From positions 1 to 25,711 of the forward strand of contig CAJUFL010000052.1 in NCBI GenBank assembly GCA_910585605.1: 25,711 bases of DNA, written 5' to 3'. A program made the translations under genes and the position numbers. Origin of the DNA: an uncultured Lachnospiraceae bacterium (GTDB lineage: Bacteria; Bacillota; Clostridia; Lachnospirales; Lachnospiraceae). This document shows positions 12,001 through 16,423 of this stretch, piece by piece; position 1 is the stretch's first letter, and each line of letters opens with the position of its first letter. The notes beneath the pieces were generated by a model. It worked only from the letters and a program-made list of their open reading frames with translations, was not told where the DNA came from and did no database searches.

Positions 12001-12043
12001 TCCAAGCTAATATCTTTTGAAATCTCTTCCCTCTACTCCTCAT
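2..12043 (-). CDS. Giant secreted RHS/YD-repeat surface protein with beta-solenoid, FN3 and PKD modules (3' end outside window)
   Basis: One reading frame runs from ATG at 12043 to the left edge, at least 4014 codons. I checked the frame at six points and read no stop. Domains by approximate residue: signal peptide 1-39 (hydrophobic core LAWILLIVMG, likely cleavage after VYA); acidic stretch 40-95; solenoid-like repeats with motifs such as LDLNGHxLTVxGD 95-1655; fibronectin-III and Ig-like modules 1700-2670, with recurring DNxxVAGYxIYR; PKD domain 2672-2750 (YTWDFGDGS, HTYEKEGEYNVTLTV); a carboxypeptidase-regulatory-like fold 2758-2842; a Gly/Ser hinge 2902-2936; an uncharacterised beta-rich stretch 2940-3120; a DUF6531-like RHS entry near 3205 (DPVNVSTGAY, GYGWTHNYE); then about 20 YD repeats to the edge. 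RHS proteins form shells that enclose a C-terminal effector; that end is not visible here. A GAGAGG ribosome binding site precedes the start. The gene follows the small YD protein by 58 bases and is probably co-transcribed with it. Function (surface adhesin or polymorphic toxin carrier) is inferred. Confidence 0.9.
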   Translation of the reverse strand, partial: MRSRGKRFQKILAWILLIVMGVHCFGSRIPSSVSTVYATDYERASEEAEAEIRAAEKAAGIGQPEEDEEPVQEEILEETQEPLLNDEPKDTTGEEGEPVVSYEDMTVSSQMTLTEDLEVGNLVVNRELHLNGHRLLVHGDVTLNNTLYMEEGYLQVEGSFTVKYNGVTSMNSLNDYIEVAGDYVYNSSYYYNRVISSGTMVIGGNIYGDNGTDYCNTSFIFDTECKVIMNGNRVQNVDIRTDSKFQIRNLIIENTSDEGVLSNYILNCDNITDKERKLHYKAEGEFGETLTEDTIVEGNYCLLGDTLDLAGHHLTVRGDFLHAGGRILINGGSLTIEGDYKKQFCYTENGEEYTNYSTGRLIMQNEQDYVLIGGDYIDSGWITTERDLTAGVLELKGSMLADDSLSHSLFYAKEAHQVRLTGAGRQVIRNGAVYSGNYIRFANLTVDQPESGSTVLESTVIVTESIEHLSTNITGMTRLQGNSITSADLYGDIKIEDNYSFSLDVTIHGNLYLGYNYYYERSMSFQNSHVTVTENLYHINITPVFKGEQAMLTVLGDYILQSGSHNTVNAGIIQIGGDLKKGGDASVSFEKDAEVHFIGDSLQTVSISHSRTLLTNVIVDNPEGVVVEDNIGVVNVSCKQGVLSYASGAVHGFTVEEDGEYEGNLVIGGGVLDLNGHNYRIKGNLTIANGALNMTNAADYLTVEGDFTTASTMNHSGKLTDGVLELKGNFTQAGGERAFISTDRHTVNFNGSGQQEVSFANPNTSYFCNLEVPNLEGISLSTDAKATGMVKQEGTIKGYLCISSTTTFPENSYQGDIKIAESVKLSENLKIEGQMFINSILYLEAKELEVTGKVTAGGGMTLYFNHGHLKCKSMEMQNSYAMHMRYADDRLSIGEDFIVYFRNGTKSKGKITVGGDVTFVNSVVMEETLFLELNGDREQTITMSGSDRCFGTLILNNTSAEGIYISDELNYKRLENTAGTKVTFSDGGVLGYTLNQDEIIEGDFLLSGGDMDLNGHNLTVKGDFIQKGGTLNLNHGTLQIEKDYCLAKRKEKEDGSFIYENTAAKLFMSNMDDCIIVRGDMHTALSNANNCSFLAGTVKLAGNIKLWDYTYLDLKKDITLILNGDKQQQFTFDYNRLNIGSLVIENEKGLFVTSENQVNVKGNLSTNGYPVKGWFNILNGAMIKDDIFQGNLIFTDNYSMSKDLYVEGEVNLYRLNLNGYHLTVDGNCTLNYNNRGMIDQKNGILEIKGDVLYSGGYCSYQGSGTNQVILSGNKKQTIQANDLKWNFQELIIENTSEEGVYAAGLFDAHKIIDPDHKLSFYTEGDIGYTLTKDTVIQGDFNLLTGTMDLNGYKLTVTGNLLQRGGTMDINSGRLEVYGNYILGNPRASGGYDNSHAQIYLNQEEDYVYCGGDIMLATKINLNKYLEQGTIELKGNLNHQYQGYPISMPEGLTIRFTGDERQEIINTGYSSAICFGTISLENTSAEGVVITNDLDIRHSVNGNGKLKGIQGKTVNWNNGEAFPFAQWEGNLALQTPTILAKDLTVDGTLVLNNSFDLNGKHLMVETLDVNSALTVNGGILQVKKDFILDNSRGRLNMQQDADVVQITGNLTAINGVMSLSAGSMEVKGNVNLNGVSLTVEQNHSLMLSGKMTVRGTAYIQTVTIPERITLNQIILTKPRDYYVFSRDVEEMCAELTEDIQDITAPSVPGGLSAENVSYTSLKLTWNAATDDTGVAGYDVYRDDKKVMSVSGTSYTDRNLAPGTKYSYYVVAKDATLNTSGASKTYTVMTLEDNEAPEIPAKPELSERMATALRLSWNAAKDNVKVAGYRIFRDGEEIADTNKTEYFDTGLSINNRYTYKILAYDGVGNASEVSEEAEFYTQAVEIESMSPANYAQLSGVRQELSVRFMNAGSTSGYQVYMGYREPDEENYTELIHKTAGSKTAYRKQITVSAYLETSKVKGEEVEVLVRITDAGGYETEETYTYYLDRSAPAKLEEAGVEIRDGVAVISYAKGTDADIAGYYIYRQEEGKAREQIADITDPAKTYYYDKKIMAGITYTYYAAAYDEEGLVGELSDALVITCDEDHSKPVIEGVEPAEGILYGTAALTIRARDNKALDKVLIEVYQPETEDYRRLAECPFTADSIIYEIDTNGWKDEVTLRYTVYDEAGNENEDEFVKTYTIDNEGPGQIQNLQANIISTTAILTWNAPEDEDFSHFSLEEQQADGTWKEIARTTEITGYALEGLLPNSTHVYRVTGYDIRNNAGVPSKSITVAIEGDTIAPRITSIAPNGGYYNDKIPLVIKGYDNIALSEMVIEYSVDKENWTLLTRTAFEEQKKEQRVSYDFDLSEIEEGDIYVRAYCQDTAGNAGDKGQVLIQCKVDKTAPQAVDKLTAEGEGGSIHLSWNEPVDNDVAGYRIYRSPEGLNSYTCIAGNVTTLGYYDRTAAYDAAYSYRITAYDMAGNESEYSNVAVAQKLPDDEVPVIHSVIPEEDKWISGVTEISVLLSDNDRVSYVEFALKGQEENSTKHVAGTMNTDISNGTVSYNLDTTDYENGVYELLVTAKDAAGNSSRTFRRVCHISNVTLATPVLYANAGNWCTNLHYSGTEDTGYILYKKKLNDESFETAATGIGSLMYKDNDVNPNYTYVYQLMVQDKAGNTAKSVLSYVKPSPVDDQNPKAVILSNTAVVEGYETVFNGLDSTDNHKIASYTWDFGDGSKAVSGPTPRHTYEKEGEYNVTLTVADPAGNTSNTTIKMTVLPKDKSGKAVIEVRNASGTPLKGVTVFVNSSTEHNDTSYTDGYGRADVMQRPGTYRVALYKPGYVATEVSVEIELHGEREYIFVLEQGETVTADFTVRQMTFEEMVEAGIDISDPANQHVFTVTTKLTFADATRPPEVEEVIMIPARAVVNTGSGGGGSSGGGGSNGGGGGGGGSKPPEAEEEEFVDMYYHMNITQSISWLKDMYEATLVVYNNANSQTIVARDLDAKLVLPSGISLAGTYAEQSLTKKLKDIRGGESDSATWYLRGDTPGKYKLQALLTGKLQPFDADLACSFESNEFDVTAGQGLVLTIHPEDRAEKGELYYVYYTLSNEGGKEFYNVKTTFGTEHNNSKRFVATADGSKRTPVMSAGDGVLVECLKPGESISGIYRTMVPVEGEKWLNYKRLIDYEYKVLAGANLGVSVRISPVASHVPVPALTYQPTTDENSEADPVNVSTGAYTDQINALSIQGVNPVSADLQYDSTATEELGEFGYGWTHNYEARILNMKDCTVRYYVSPTGYYTFLAEDYEKAEYKQDANGYLYIDETSIPTKQNYKCLNENKAEYVLKRDDKGVFTLTDAAGTVTRFDKEGNLTSIQNKDGKKITITRSKEQFTVEDAVSGRKLIYTLNEDKLVEKVEDGTGREASFYYDKNQCLKQFTNAMGENTYYTYDEGHRILTVTDDDNNTYVTNTYKEYNSVNTASEKTVRVESQKDGLGNKTTFRYQEDERSGDLVTTAVTRSGKTKKTVTDAYGNITCQTNEAGDDTLMTYDMDGNQTSVNNANGYDIVYRYDSKGNMTSIENSLMDGTLAETVMTYDDEGNMLTMKNCNGESMRCTYYDNGLIKSVTDQNKNTVEYQYNKNGQVTEEKDGNGKTIAYEYNDKGDLIKVTDKNGNITTYTYNKAGLQEKVTVKDGTQSYTTQTFYDDLGRVDYTVDTEGGMTAYEYDCAGNVTSRTEPGGAMTVYRYDDNYQMVKETVYTGEDEETVSSSTAYAYTKEGLLKRVTDAESGTFIENTYDAVGNKTKEVEKDKNGKKLSETLYEYDKAGNVTKQTQINVSPKEGEPESLSAQWKYYPNGKLNYMVDVSGMQTTYSYDKNWRVQTVVSDTEPTVTYKYDPVGRILSETVGGGSDELMTTSYAYDIYGNVTETIDPAGKKTLYRYDGNGNLLETEDCTGRVFYSRYDTLNRVTETGMREPGKDDSQNIPLTRTAYDIKAHTITETDIVNGGTLTTAYDSAGRPVKTTNGEGAVLSETIYDTEGRILQTV
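3230..3345 (-). repeat. Gly/Ser-rich hinge-coding segment in the giant RHS gene
   Basis: The coding strand reads a run of glycines with scattered Ser and Asn (residues about 2902-2936), followed by KPPEAEEEEF. It separates the FN3/PKD half of the protein from the RHS half and looks like a flexible linker. The plus-strand reading frames across this stretch are low-complexity Pro/Ala artefacts of the same repeats. Confidence 0.8.
7080..11740 (-). repeat. Coding supra-repeats: beta-solenoid-like region with a period of about 1 kb
   Basis: Within the giant RHS gene a long unit recurs about four times. Each unit opens with a segment like GEFGETLTEDTIVEG (near 11200), then GAVHGFTVEEDGEYEG (near 10110), GGVLGYTLNQDEIIEG (near 9090) and GDIGYTLTKDTVIQG (near 8090). 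Each continues through xLDLNGHxLTVxGD, a stretch of G-T-L-x-L/I repeats, an xEDYVxxGGD-like segment, GxxELKGN, and a LxGxxxQxV segment. A shorter intervening type (GDIKIEDNYSFS, GDIKIAESVKLS, GNLIFTDNYSMS) lies between the units. Spacing is about 1.09, 1.02 and 1.00 kb. The pattern fits a right-handed beta-solenoid built from internal duplications that have diverged too far to be exact DNA repeats. A partial unit may precede the first (HLNGHRLLVHGD near 11650). Confidence 0.75.
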
Positions 12044-12101
12044 ATGCAAACCTCTCTCCTTATAATCATCTTTCGATATTTACAAAACCCCGTTTATCTG
12101 T

Positions 12102-12896
12102 CTATTTTACTTTTAATTTTTTTATCTTACTGTATTTTGAATATATTGTTTTCCCTGTTTTAGTCTTCATCATGGCACGGACTTTAACATAATAGGTCTT
12201 TCCCTTTTTTACTTTCCAGTTTTTACTCGTGATCGAGCCTTTCTTATTCCTGATTACTTTTACTGTTTTTGCCTTCTTAAATTTTTTGTTATTCGCATAT
12301 TTTATCTGATATCCTATTTCACCATAAGTACCTCTTTTATTCATCTGTTTGATCTGTATCTTTAAATAATATTTCTTTTTGCTCTTACTTTTCTTTAAGG
12401 ACTTGATAACCGGTTTCTTTTTCTTAAATGCATTGTAATTCTTAATGTCTGTCACAGTATCCCTGGGGGTATCCGGCGTCACTACCGGCTCTTGTATCGG
12501 CTTTTGTATCGGTTTTTTTGTATCAGTTTTTTCTTCCGTACTCTCTCCCTTTGGCTGTTCTGTTCCGGGCTGTTCTGTTCCGGGTCGTTCTATTCCAGGT
12601 CGTTCTGTTCCAGGCTGTTCCTCACTATCTGGTGGCACTAATTCTCTAAATACCTTACTCTGCTGTAGATTACCGTTTGCATCATATTCATATGTAATCC
12701 GGGTTCCATCCGAATATCTGGCAGTGCAAACTCTACCCAAAGAATCATATTCATATTCCACATCCTGATTTTGTGCATATACACAATACATATTATTATT
12801 TACAAATTTACTATCTGCCAATATTCTAATTGTATTTGGATTAACAATACAATTAATTCCTATAACCCCTATCAGCAACAAAAATTTTTTTCTCAT
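12102..12896 (-). CDS. Small secreted protein with two YD repeats, Pro/Glu linker and lysine-rich C-terminal domain
   Basis: This 264-residue protein has an N-terminal hydrophobic segment (KKFLLLIGVIGINCIV, residues 3-18) that suggests export. Residues 46-83 hold two YD-type units (VEYEYDSLGRV and ITYEYDANGNLQ), the signature of RHS proteins, which normally carry tens of them. Residues about 92-120 form a linker with PGTEQ/PGTER repeats. Residues about 156-264 form a very basic domain with FN3-like strands (KKYYLKIQIKQ, GKTYYVKVRAMMKTKTGKTIYSKYSKIKK), a type I have seen at the C-termini of Lachnospiraceae surface proteins. ATG at 12896 has an ideal AGGAG six bases upstream. It sits 58 bases before the giant RHS gene. 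It could be a wall- or polysaccharide-binding partner of the giant protein, or a remnant of a longer RHS gene; neither is proven. Confidence 0.8.
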   Translation of the reverse strand: MRKKFLLLIGVIGINCIVNPNTIRILADSKFVNNNMYCVYAQNQDVEYEYDSLGRVCTARYSDGTRITYEYDANGNLQQSKVFRELVPPDSEEQPGTERPGIERPGTEQPGTEQPKGESTEEKTDTKKPIQKPIQEPVVTPDTPRDTVTDIKNYNAFKKKKPVIKSLKKSKSKKKYYLKIQIKQMNKRGTYGEIGYQIKYANNKKFKKAKTVKVIRNKKGSITSKNWKVKKGKTYYVKVRAMMKTKTGKTIYSKYSKIKKLKVK

Positions 12897-12964
12897 TTGC
12901 GTCTCCTCCCTAATTATTTATTGTTAATTTATTCCAAATTTTTTATTCTTTTCCACCACTTTAT

Positions 12965-12993
12965 ATTTTACTATTTCCAATTACATTAATCAA
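12965..12993 (-). promoter_or_regulatory. Predicted promoter of the small-YD/giant-RHS operon
   Basis: On the minus strand TTGATT (12988-12993) and TAAAAT (12965-12970) are separated by exactly 17 bases. This is a good sigma-A-type promoter about 70 bases ahead of the start codon at 12896. No terminator is visible between the two genes that follow, so it likely drives both. Confidence 0.55.
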
Positions 12994-13151
12994 GTTTTTT
13001 GACTAATTTGTTTGATTTGTAGAATGTAATTCCATTATAAAAAGAATATTGTAGTTATAATTTCTATCATTCATAGCCAAAGACATATAACGTAACCATC
13101 AAATATCCATGCAAACATATCTGCCTGGTTTATTACTCATGGAATAACAAC

Positions 13152-13213
13152 AAAAAAGCTGCCTCTCTAAAATTCAAAGTTCCTGATTCAGAACATTTCT
13201 CAGAGTGACAGCT
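13152..13213 (-). terminator. Intrinsic terminator downstream of the exonuclease gene
   Basis: Read on the minus strand, AGCTGTCACTCT (13202-13213) pairs with AGAGAGGCAGCT (13157-13168), 10 of 12 positions, followed directly by six T residues. An inner inverted repeat (GTTC/GAAC) lies in the loop. It isolates the exonuclease transcript from the RHS operon. Confidence 0.7.
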
Positions 13214-13327
13214 CCACTTTTAACATACACTATTCATTTTCATAAACTATTACATAGGAACTCTTCCATCACTATTTCCTATATTTTATACACTAGCATT
13301 TCCGCTTTGAATTCCCCATTTACATTC

Positions 13328-13993
13328 TCAGCAGTTTTCCGTATACCGGCAGGCAGGAAATCCCCCGCATCCCCAGAACTCTCCATACATTCCATTCCTG
13401 CGTTTTAATTCGTTCCCGCATCTTGGACAAAGCTTTTGAGAAGACTTTACGTTCTCCTTTGCCATAAGTTCAAAACACTGCTGGTTCATCAGACAGTCAT
13501 TTAAAGCTCTGTGAGCACCTGCTGTACTGATTCCGTAATAGGCTGCGATATCCACCAATTTGTAGTGGGAAAGCTGGGGCAGGCATCTTCTTGCCATAGA
13601 AAGAGTGTCAAGATAATCATTACTGACCGTCTGACCAAACAGCGTCTGTGCTGCCCTCCATATAAATTTCATGTCAAAGGAATGAATATTATGTCCCACC
13701 AGTATATCATCCCCAATAAATTCCATAAATTCAGGGAATACAACCTCCAATGCAGGTTCATTCTCCACCATTTCATTGCTGATTCCATTTACTTTTGTTG
13801 CTCCATAAGGTATCGGTCTTCCCGGATTTACCAGACTGCTGAAGGTATCCTCCACCTTCCCGCCTGACACCTTTACCGCTGATATTTCAATAATGGAATC
13901 ATAGTCTGATCTGATTCCTGTGGTTTCTAAATCAAATACCGTATAGTCTTTCACATAATCCTTAAGAAGATTTCCTCGCTTGTTTCCTAACAT
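13328..13993 (-). CDS. DEDDh 3'-5' exonuclease (PolC/DnaQ epsilon-like) with C-terminal zinc ribbon
   Basis: The 221-residue protein carries the DnaQ-type exonuclease motifs: Exo I FDLETTG with D21 and E23, Exo II GHNIHSFDMKF with D107, and Exo III HRALND with H161 and D166, making it a DEDDh enzyme. Residues 189-221 form a topoisomerase-type C4 zinc ribbon (CPRC, then GCGGFPACRYTE; C189, C192, C209, C215). The family removes nucleotides from DNA or RNA 3' ends using two metal ions. A stand-alone form with a zinc ribbon suggests a role in repair or nucleic-acid trimming rather than as the replicative proofreader. ATG at 13993 follows GCGGGG seven bases upstream. The gene appears monocistronic, with its terminator at 13152-13213. 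Confidence 0.9.
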   Translation of the reverse strand: MLGNKRGNLLKDYVKDYTVFDLETTGIRSDYDSIIEISAVKVSGGKVEDTFSSLVNPGRPIPYGATKVNGISNEMVENEPALEVVFPEFMEFIGDDILVGHNIHSFDMKFIWRAAQTLFGQTVSNDYLDTLSMARRCLPQLSHYKLVDIAAYYGISTAGAHRALNDCLMNQQCFELMAKENVKSSQKLCPRCGNELKRRNGMYGEFWGCGGFPACRYTENC

Positions 13994-14117
13994 AGATTAC
14001 CCCGCCTGTTTTTCATCTGTTTTTATCAATTTACATTTCAATACTTTTATCCTACCATAGAAAAACAGGTAAAGCAATTCATGTTTGAAAAAATGTCAAT
14101 TGTGCATACATTCCGGT

Positions 14118-14759
14118 CTATAACCACTTAACCGGATGCCGGATTACCGTTTTCAGATTCTTTGGGGCACATCTTCTAGGGTCAGACAAATAGATTTCAT
14201 GATGATACCGGGTATCTGAAAAATCATCCTCATATCCGTTTTCTTTTATAAACTGTTTCATACGTCCAATCGTTTCCGGTTCATCATCATAAGCTCCTTT
14301 ATGCATAGCCTGCACACATAATCCTTCTGTCATATGCATAAACTTTGCCTTGCCGACATTAAGCAATGGCTTCTTTTTTGCTAACGTTTCCCTTGCTTTT
14401 TCAAACACCTCTTCCGTCACAAACTCCGGCTGACGAATCATGGAAATCCAACGGAACTTGTCCTTATCCGCTACATTCATTCCGTCAAATGCCACATCCT
14501 CCACATACCAGAGACCTTCCAGCGGTGGCACTACATATTCAAAATATCCTTCTGGCTGTGTACCATTCATCTTAGACATTTTAATGGTAAAGGACAATCC
14601 GTATAAAATTTCCAACGCTTCCTGATAGCTTGCAGATGTATTCGGGTTGCCGCTCCCTTCTACCGTAATAAATGACATTTCCGGCACTTCGATCACAGTC
14701 GGCTTTGCTGACGGCTGATATAAATCCTTATATTCTTTTTTGTAATCTATTTTTCCCAT
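14118..14759 (-). CDS. GyrI-like small-molecule-binding domain protein
   Basis: I place the start at ATG 14759 (MGKIDYKKEYKDLY) because AGGAGAG lies eight bases upstream; an in-frame ATG ten codons earlier has no such site. The 213-residue protein resembles stand-alone GyrI-like (SOUL/SRPBCC-related effector-binding) proteins: TVIEVPEMSFITVEGSGNPN near the N-terminus, EGYFEYVVPPLEGLWY in the middle and YHHEIYLSDPRRCAPKNLKTVIRHPV at the C-terminus. The family binds, and in some members hydrolyses, cytotoxic or DNA-acting small molecules. It starts 19 bases after the ClbS-like gene, so the two are co-expressed, consistent with a shared detoxification role. No DNA-binding domain is attached. Confidence 0.85.
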   Translation of the reverse strand: MGKIDYKKEYKDLYQPSAKPTVIEVPEMSFITVEGSGNPNTSASYQEALEILYGLSFTIKMSKMNGTQPEGYFEYVVPPLEGLWYVEDVAFDGMNVADKDKFRWISMIRQPEFVTEEVFEKARETLAKKKPLLNVGKAKFMHMTEGLCVQAMHKGAYDDEPETIGRMKQFIKENGYEDDFSDTRYHHEIYLSDPRRCAPKNLKTVIRHPVKWL

Positions 14760-14778
14760 AAAATATCTCTCCTGTCTA

Positions 14779-15324
14779 TTATACATCAAAAGAACAATTT
14801 TTCCTGTGTGCTTTGATTTTTTTCATTGCCCAGTCATAATGGCTTGCTGTAACACTGACAAAATAAGAACCTAATGTGCTTCCCCCTACCCACTGGTACA
14901 CACCTTTTGAAAACAACTCCTCATTTGAAAATGTTTCAGCCAGATTTATCACTTCCCGATGAGATGCTTCCAGCAGTTTTCCGGCTTCCTCCAAAGTCGT
15001 ATCCTGATGCTTCTTCCAAAATTCCATATTCATATCCCCATATGTTTTCCAGTTATATGGCTTGGGGATAAACGGTCTGCTTTCGCCTTTCTGATTTGAC
15101 CGGACCCACACAAGCAAAAGCTGCTGCCACTCATAGAGATGTATGAAAATATCGCGAAGGTTTTTATCCCTTTTCCAATGTGCCTCCTTCTTTTTTTCAT
15201 CCCCTGAAAAATCAAAGGGCTTTGACAATTCTTTTTCCGTCAATGAGGAAATGAGTGTATTCATTTTCTCATAGTTGCCGGCTGCTGCATCTAATAAATC
15301 AGATTTCGTAGTTGGTCTTCCCAT
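14779..15324 (-). CDS. ClbS/DfsB family four-helix-bundle protein
   Basis: The start at ATG 15324 (MGRPTTKSDLLDAAAGNYEKM) is chosen because AAGGAG lies eight bases upstream. The product is 181 residues, close to the roughly 170 residues of Escherichia coli ClbS, and matches the family pattern: an N-terminal xPxxKxxLLxAxxxNYxxL helix, LRDIFIHLYEWQQLLLVW in the second helix, FIPKPYNWKTYGDMN, and HREVINLAETFSNEELF. ClbS is a cyclopropane hydrolase that protects against the genotoxin colibactin; DfsB-like (DUF1706) homologues are widespread and mostly of unknown substrate. Here it precedes a GyrI-like protein and follows a WYL regulator, suggesting a stress- or toxin-responsive unit. The substrate cannot be read from the sequence. 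Confidence 0.85.
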   Translation of the reverse strand: MGRPTTKSDLLDAAAGNYEKMNTLISSLTEKELSKPFDFSGDEKKKEAHWKRDKNLRDIFIHLYEWQQLLLVWVRSNQKGESRPFIPKPYNWKTYGDMNMEFWKKHQDTTLEEAGKLLEASHREVINLAETFSNEELFSKGVYQWVGGSTLGSYFVSVTASHYDWAMKKIKAHRKNCSFDV

Positions 15325-15429
15325 AACATGTTCTCCTTCCATTTCTTTACAGGGTATATGGCAAAATATCATTTTCTTTCTCTCCGTAAAATCCCCGCCT
15401 TGTTATCCTGTATCATAACAGCCGAAACC

Positions 15430-15444
15430 TGACACCTTTTGTCA
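15430..15444. promoter_or_regulatory. Candidate operator upstream of the clbS-like/gyrI-like pair
   Basis: TGACA-N5-TGTCA is a perfect inverted repeat in the gap between the WYL regulator and the ClbS-like gene. A TATGAT -10-like hexamer lies downstream on the minus strand (near 15410). The position suggests that the neighbouring WYL regulator, or another dimeric regulator, acts on the two-gene unit. No second copy was seen in front of the WYL gene itself. Confidence 0.4.
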
Positions 15445-15457
15445 TGTTTTATATTTT

Positions 15458-16351
15458 TTAGGATTTGTTTTTCTCATATATCTCCATCGCCTGCCGGGCT
15501 ACAATCTCTCTCAGATAAACAGGCTCCACAATTTCAACCCTCGTTCCAAAAGAAAGCAGAAACCCCACGAACCAGGTATCCTCCGGCAGTCTGGCAGACA
15601 CAAGCAGGTCTCCGTTTTCCTGCTGCTTAATCTGTGCGATATCAAACTCATCATAAACACGATATGCCACTTCTTTTGAAAAACGGAGTGTCACCTGATT
15701 ATATGGTGGCGGCAGTTCTTCTTTATCCGGAAATGACCGGGGTACAAACTCTTCCTCCAAAATCTTCAAATCCAAAATACGGGTCAGCTTAAATATCCGA
15801 TAGTCCTGTTTTTCCATACAATATGCCTTTAAATACCATGCCTGCCCTTTATATGACAGCTTCAGCGGCTGTATGCTTCTTTCACTGATTTCTTCCCTGG
15901 AACCTGCATAGGTAATCCTGACACATTTACAACGGATGACTGCCGACTTTAGCAATTCAAATTTTTCATTATCCCGTTCCTTATCTCCCCATCTGGAAAA
16001 ATCCACCTCAAACCAGTTATCGGAATGTATCTGAAAAAGTGCTGATAACTTTTCTAAAACGTTTTCTTCATATACATTGCCGACAGCAGACAAGCTCTGC
16101 AATGCTGTCAATATCTGCTGCTTTTCCTGTTCAGACAACATAATCCGGTTCAAAACAAAATCATCCAATAAATAAATGCCGCCACTGCGCCCTGCTTCCG
16201 TATAGACGGGAATTCCTGCCCCGCTTAAAGCATCAATATCCCTGTATATCGTTCTTACCGACACTTCCAGTTTCTTAGCCAGTTCAGGTGCTGTAGCATA
16301 TCCTTTATCCAGTAAATGATATATAATCTTAAATAATCTTCCCTCCCGCAA
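15458..16351 (-). CDS. HTH-WYL domain transcriptional regulator (YafY family)
   Basis: The 297-residue protein starts with an HTH_11-type winged helix (residues 3-58: LFKIIYHLLDKGYATAPELAKKLEVSVRTIYRDIDALSGAGIP). A WYL ligand-sensing domain follows (about 135-215), containing the naming motif as GQAWYLKAYC, and then a WCX-type C-terminal part (about 235-297). The start is a TTG at 16351 with AGGAGG eight bases upstream; no in-frame ATG there has such a site. WYL proteins sense nucleic acid or nucleotide ligands and often control stress, phage-defence or detoxification genes. It lies 72 bases after the Bce-type kinase; a perfect AAACA-TT-TGTTT palindrome in that gap (16382-16393) may serve an internal promoter. 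Its likely target is the ClbS-like/GyrI-like pair downstream. Confidence 0.9.
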   Translation of the reverse strand: MREGRLFKIIYHLLDKGYATAPELAKKLEVSVRTIYRDIDALSGAGIPVYTEAGRSGGIYLLDDFVLNRIMLSEQEKQQILTALQSLSAVGNVYEENVLEKLSALFQIHSDNWFEVDFSRWGDKERDNEKFELLKSAVIRCKCVRITYAGSREEISERSIQPLKLSYKGQAWYLKAYCMEKQDYRIFKLTRILDLKILEEEFVPRSFPDKEELPPPYNQVTLRFSKEVAYRVYDEFDIAQIKQQENGDLLVSARLPEDTWFVGFLLSFGTRVEIVEPVYLREIVARQAMEIYEKNKS

Positions 16352-16423
16352 ACCTCAATCCTCCTCTTATATCAGATCCAAAAACATTTGTTTAACACTT
16401 ATAAACCACATTATTCCTGCCCA

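Larger units (their letters stand above)
12897..13327. other. 431-base AT-rich intergenic region
   Basis: The region lies between the exonuclease stop codon and the start of the small YD gene. It holds the predicted promoter at 12965-12993 and the intrinsic terminator at 13152-13213. I see no gene, RNA or recognisable repeat in the remainder (12994-13151 and 13214-13327). Short reading frames on the plus strand here lack ribosome binding sites. Confidence 0.6.

Noticed and set aside
12897..13327. Search for tRNA, riboswitch or the missing DUF4474 part
   Set aside because: Apart from the promoter and terminator reported, no cloverleaf, conserved aptamer or matching coding remnant was recognised.
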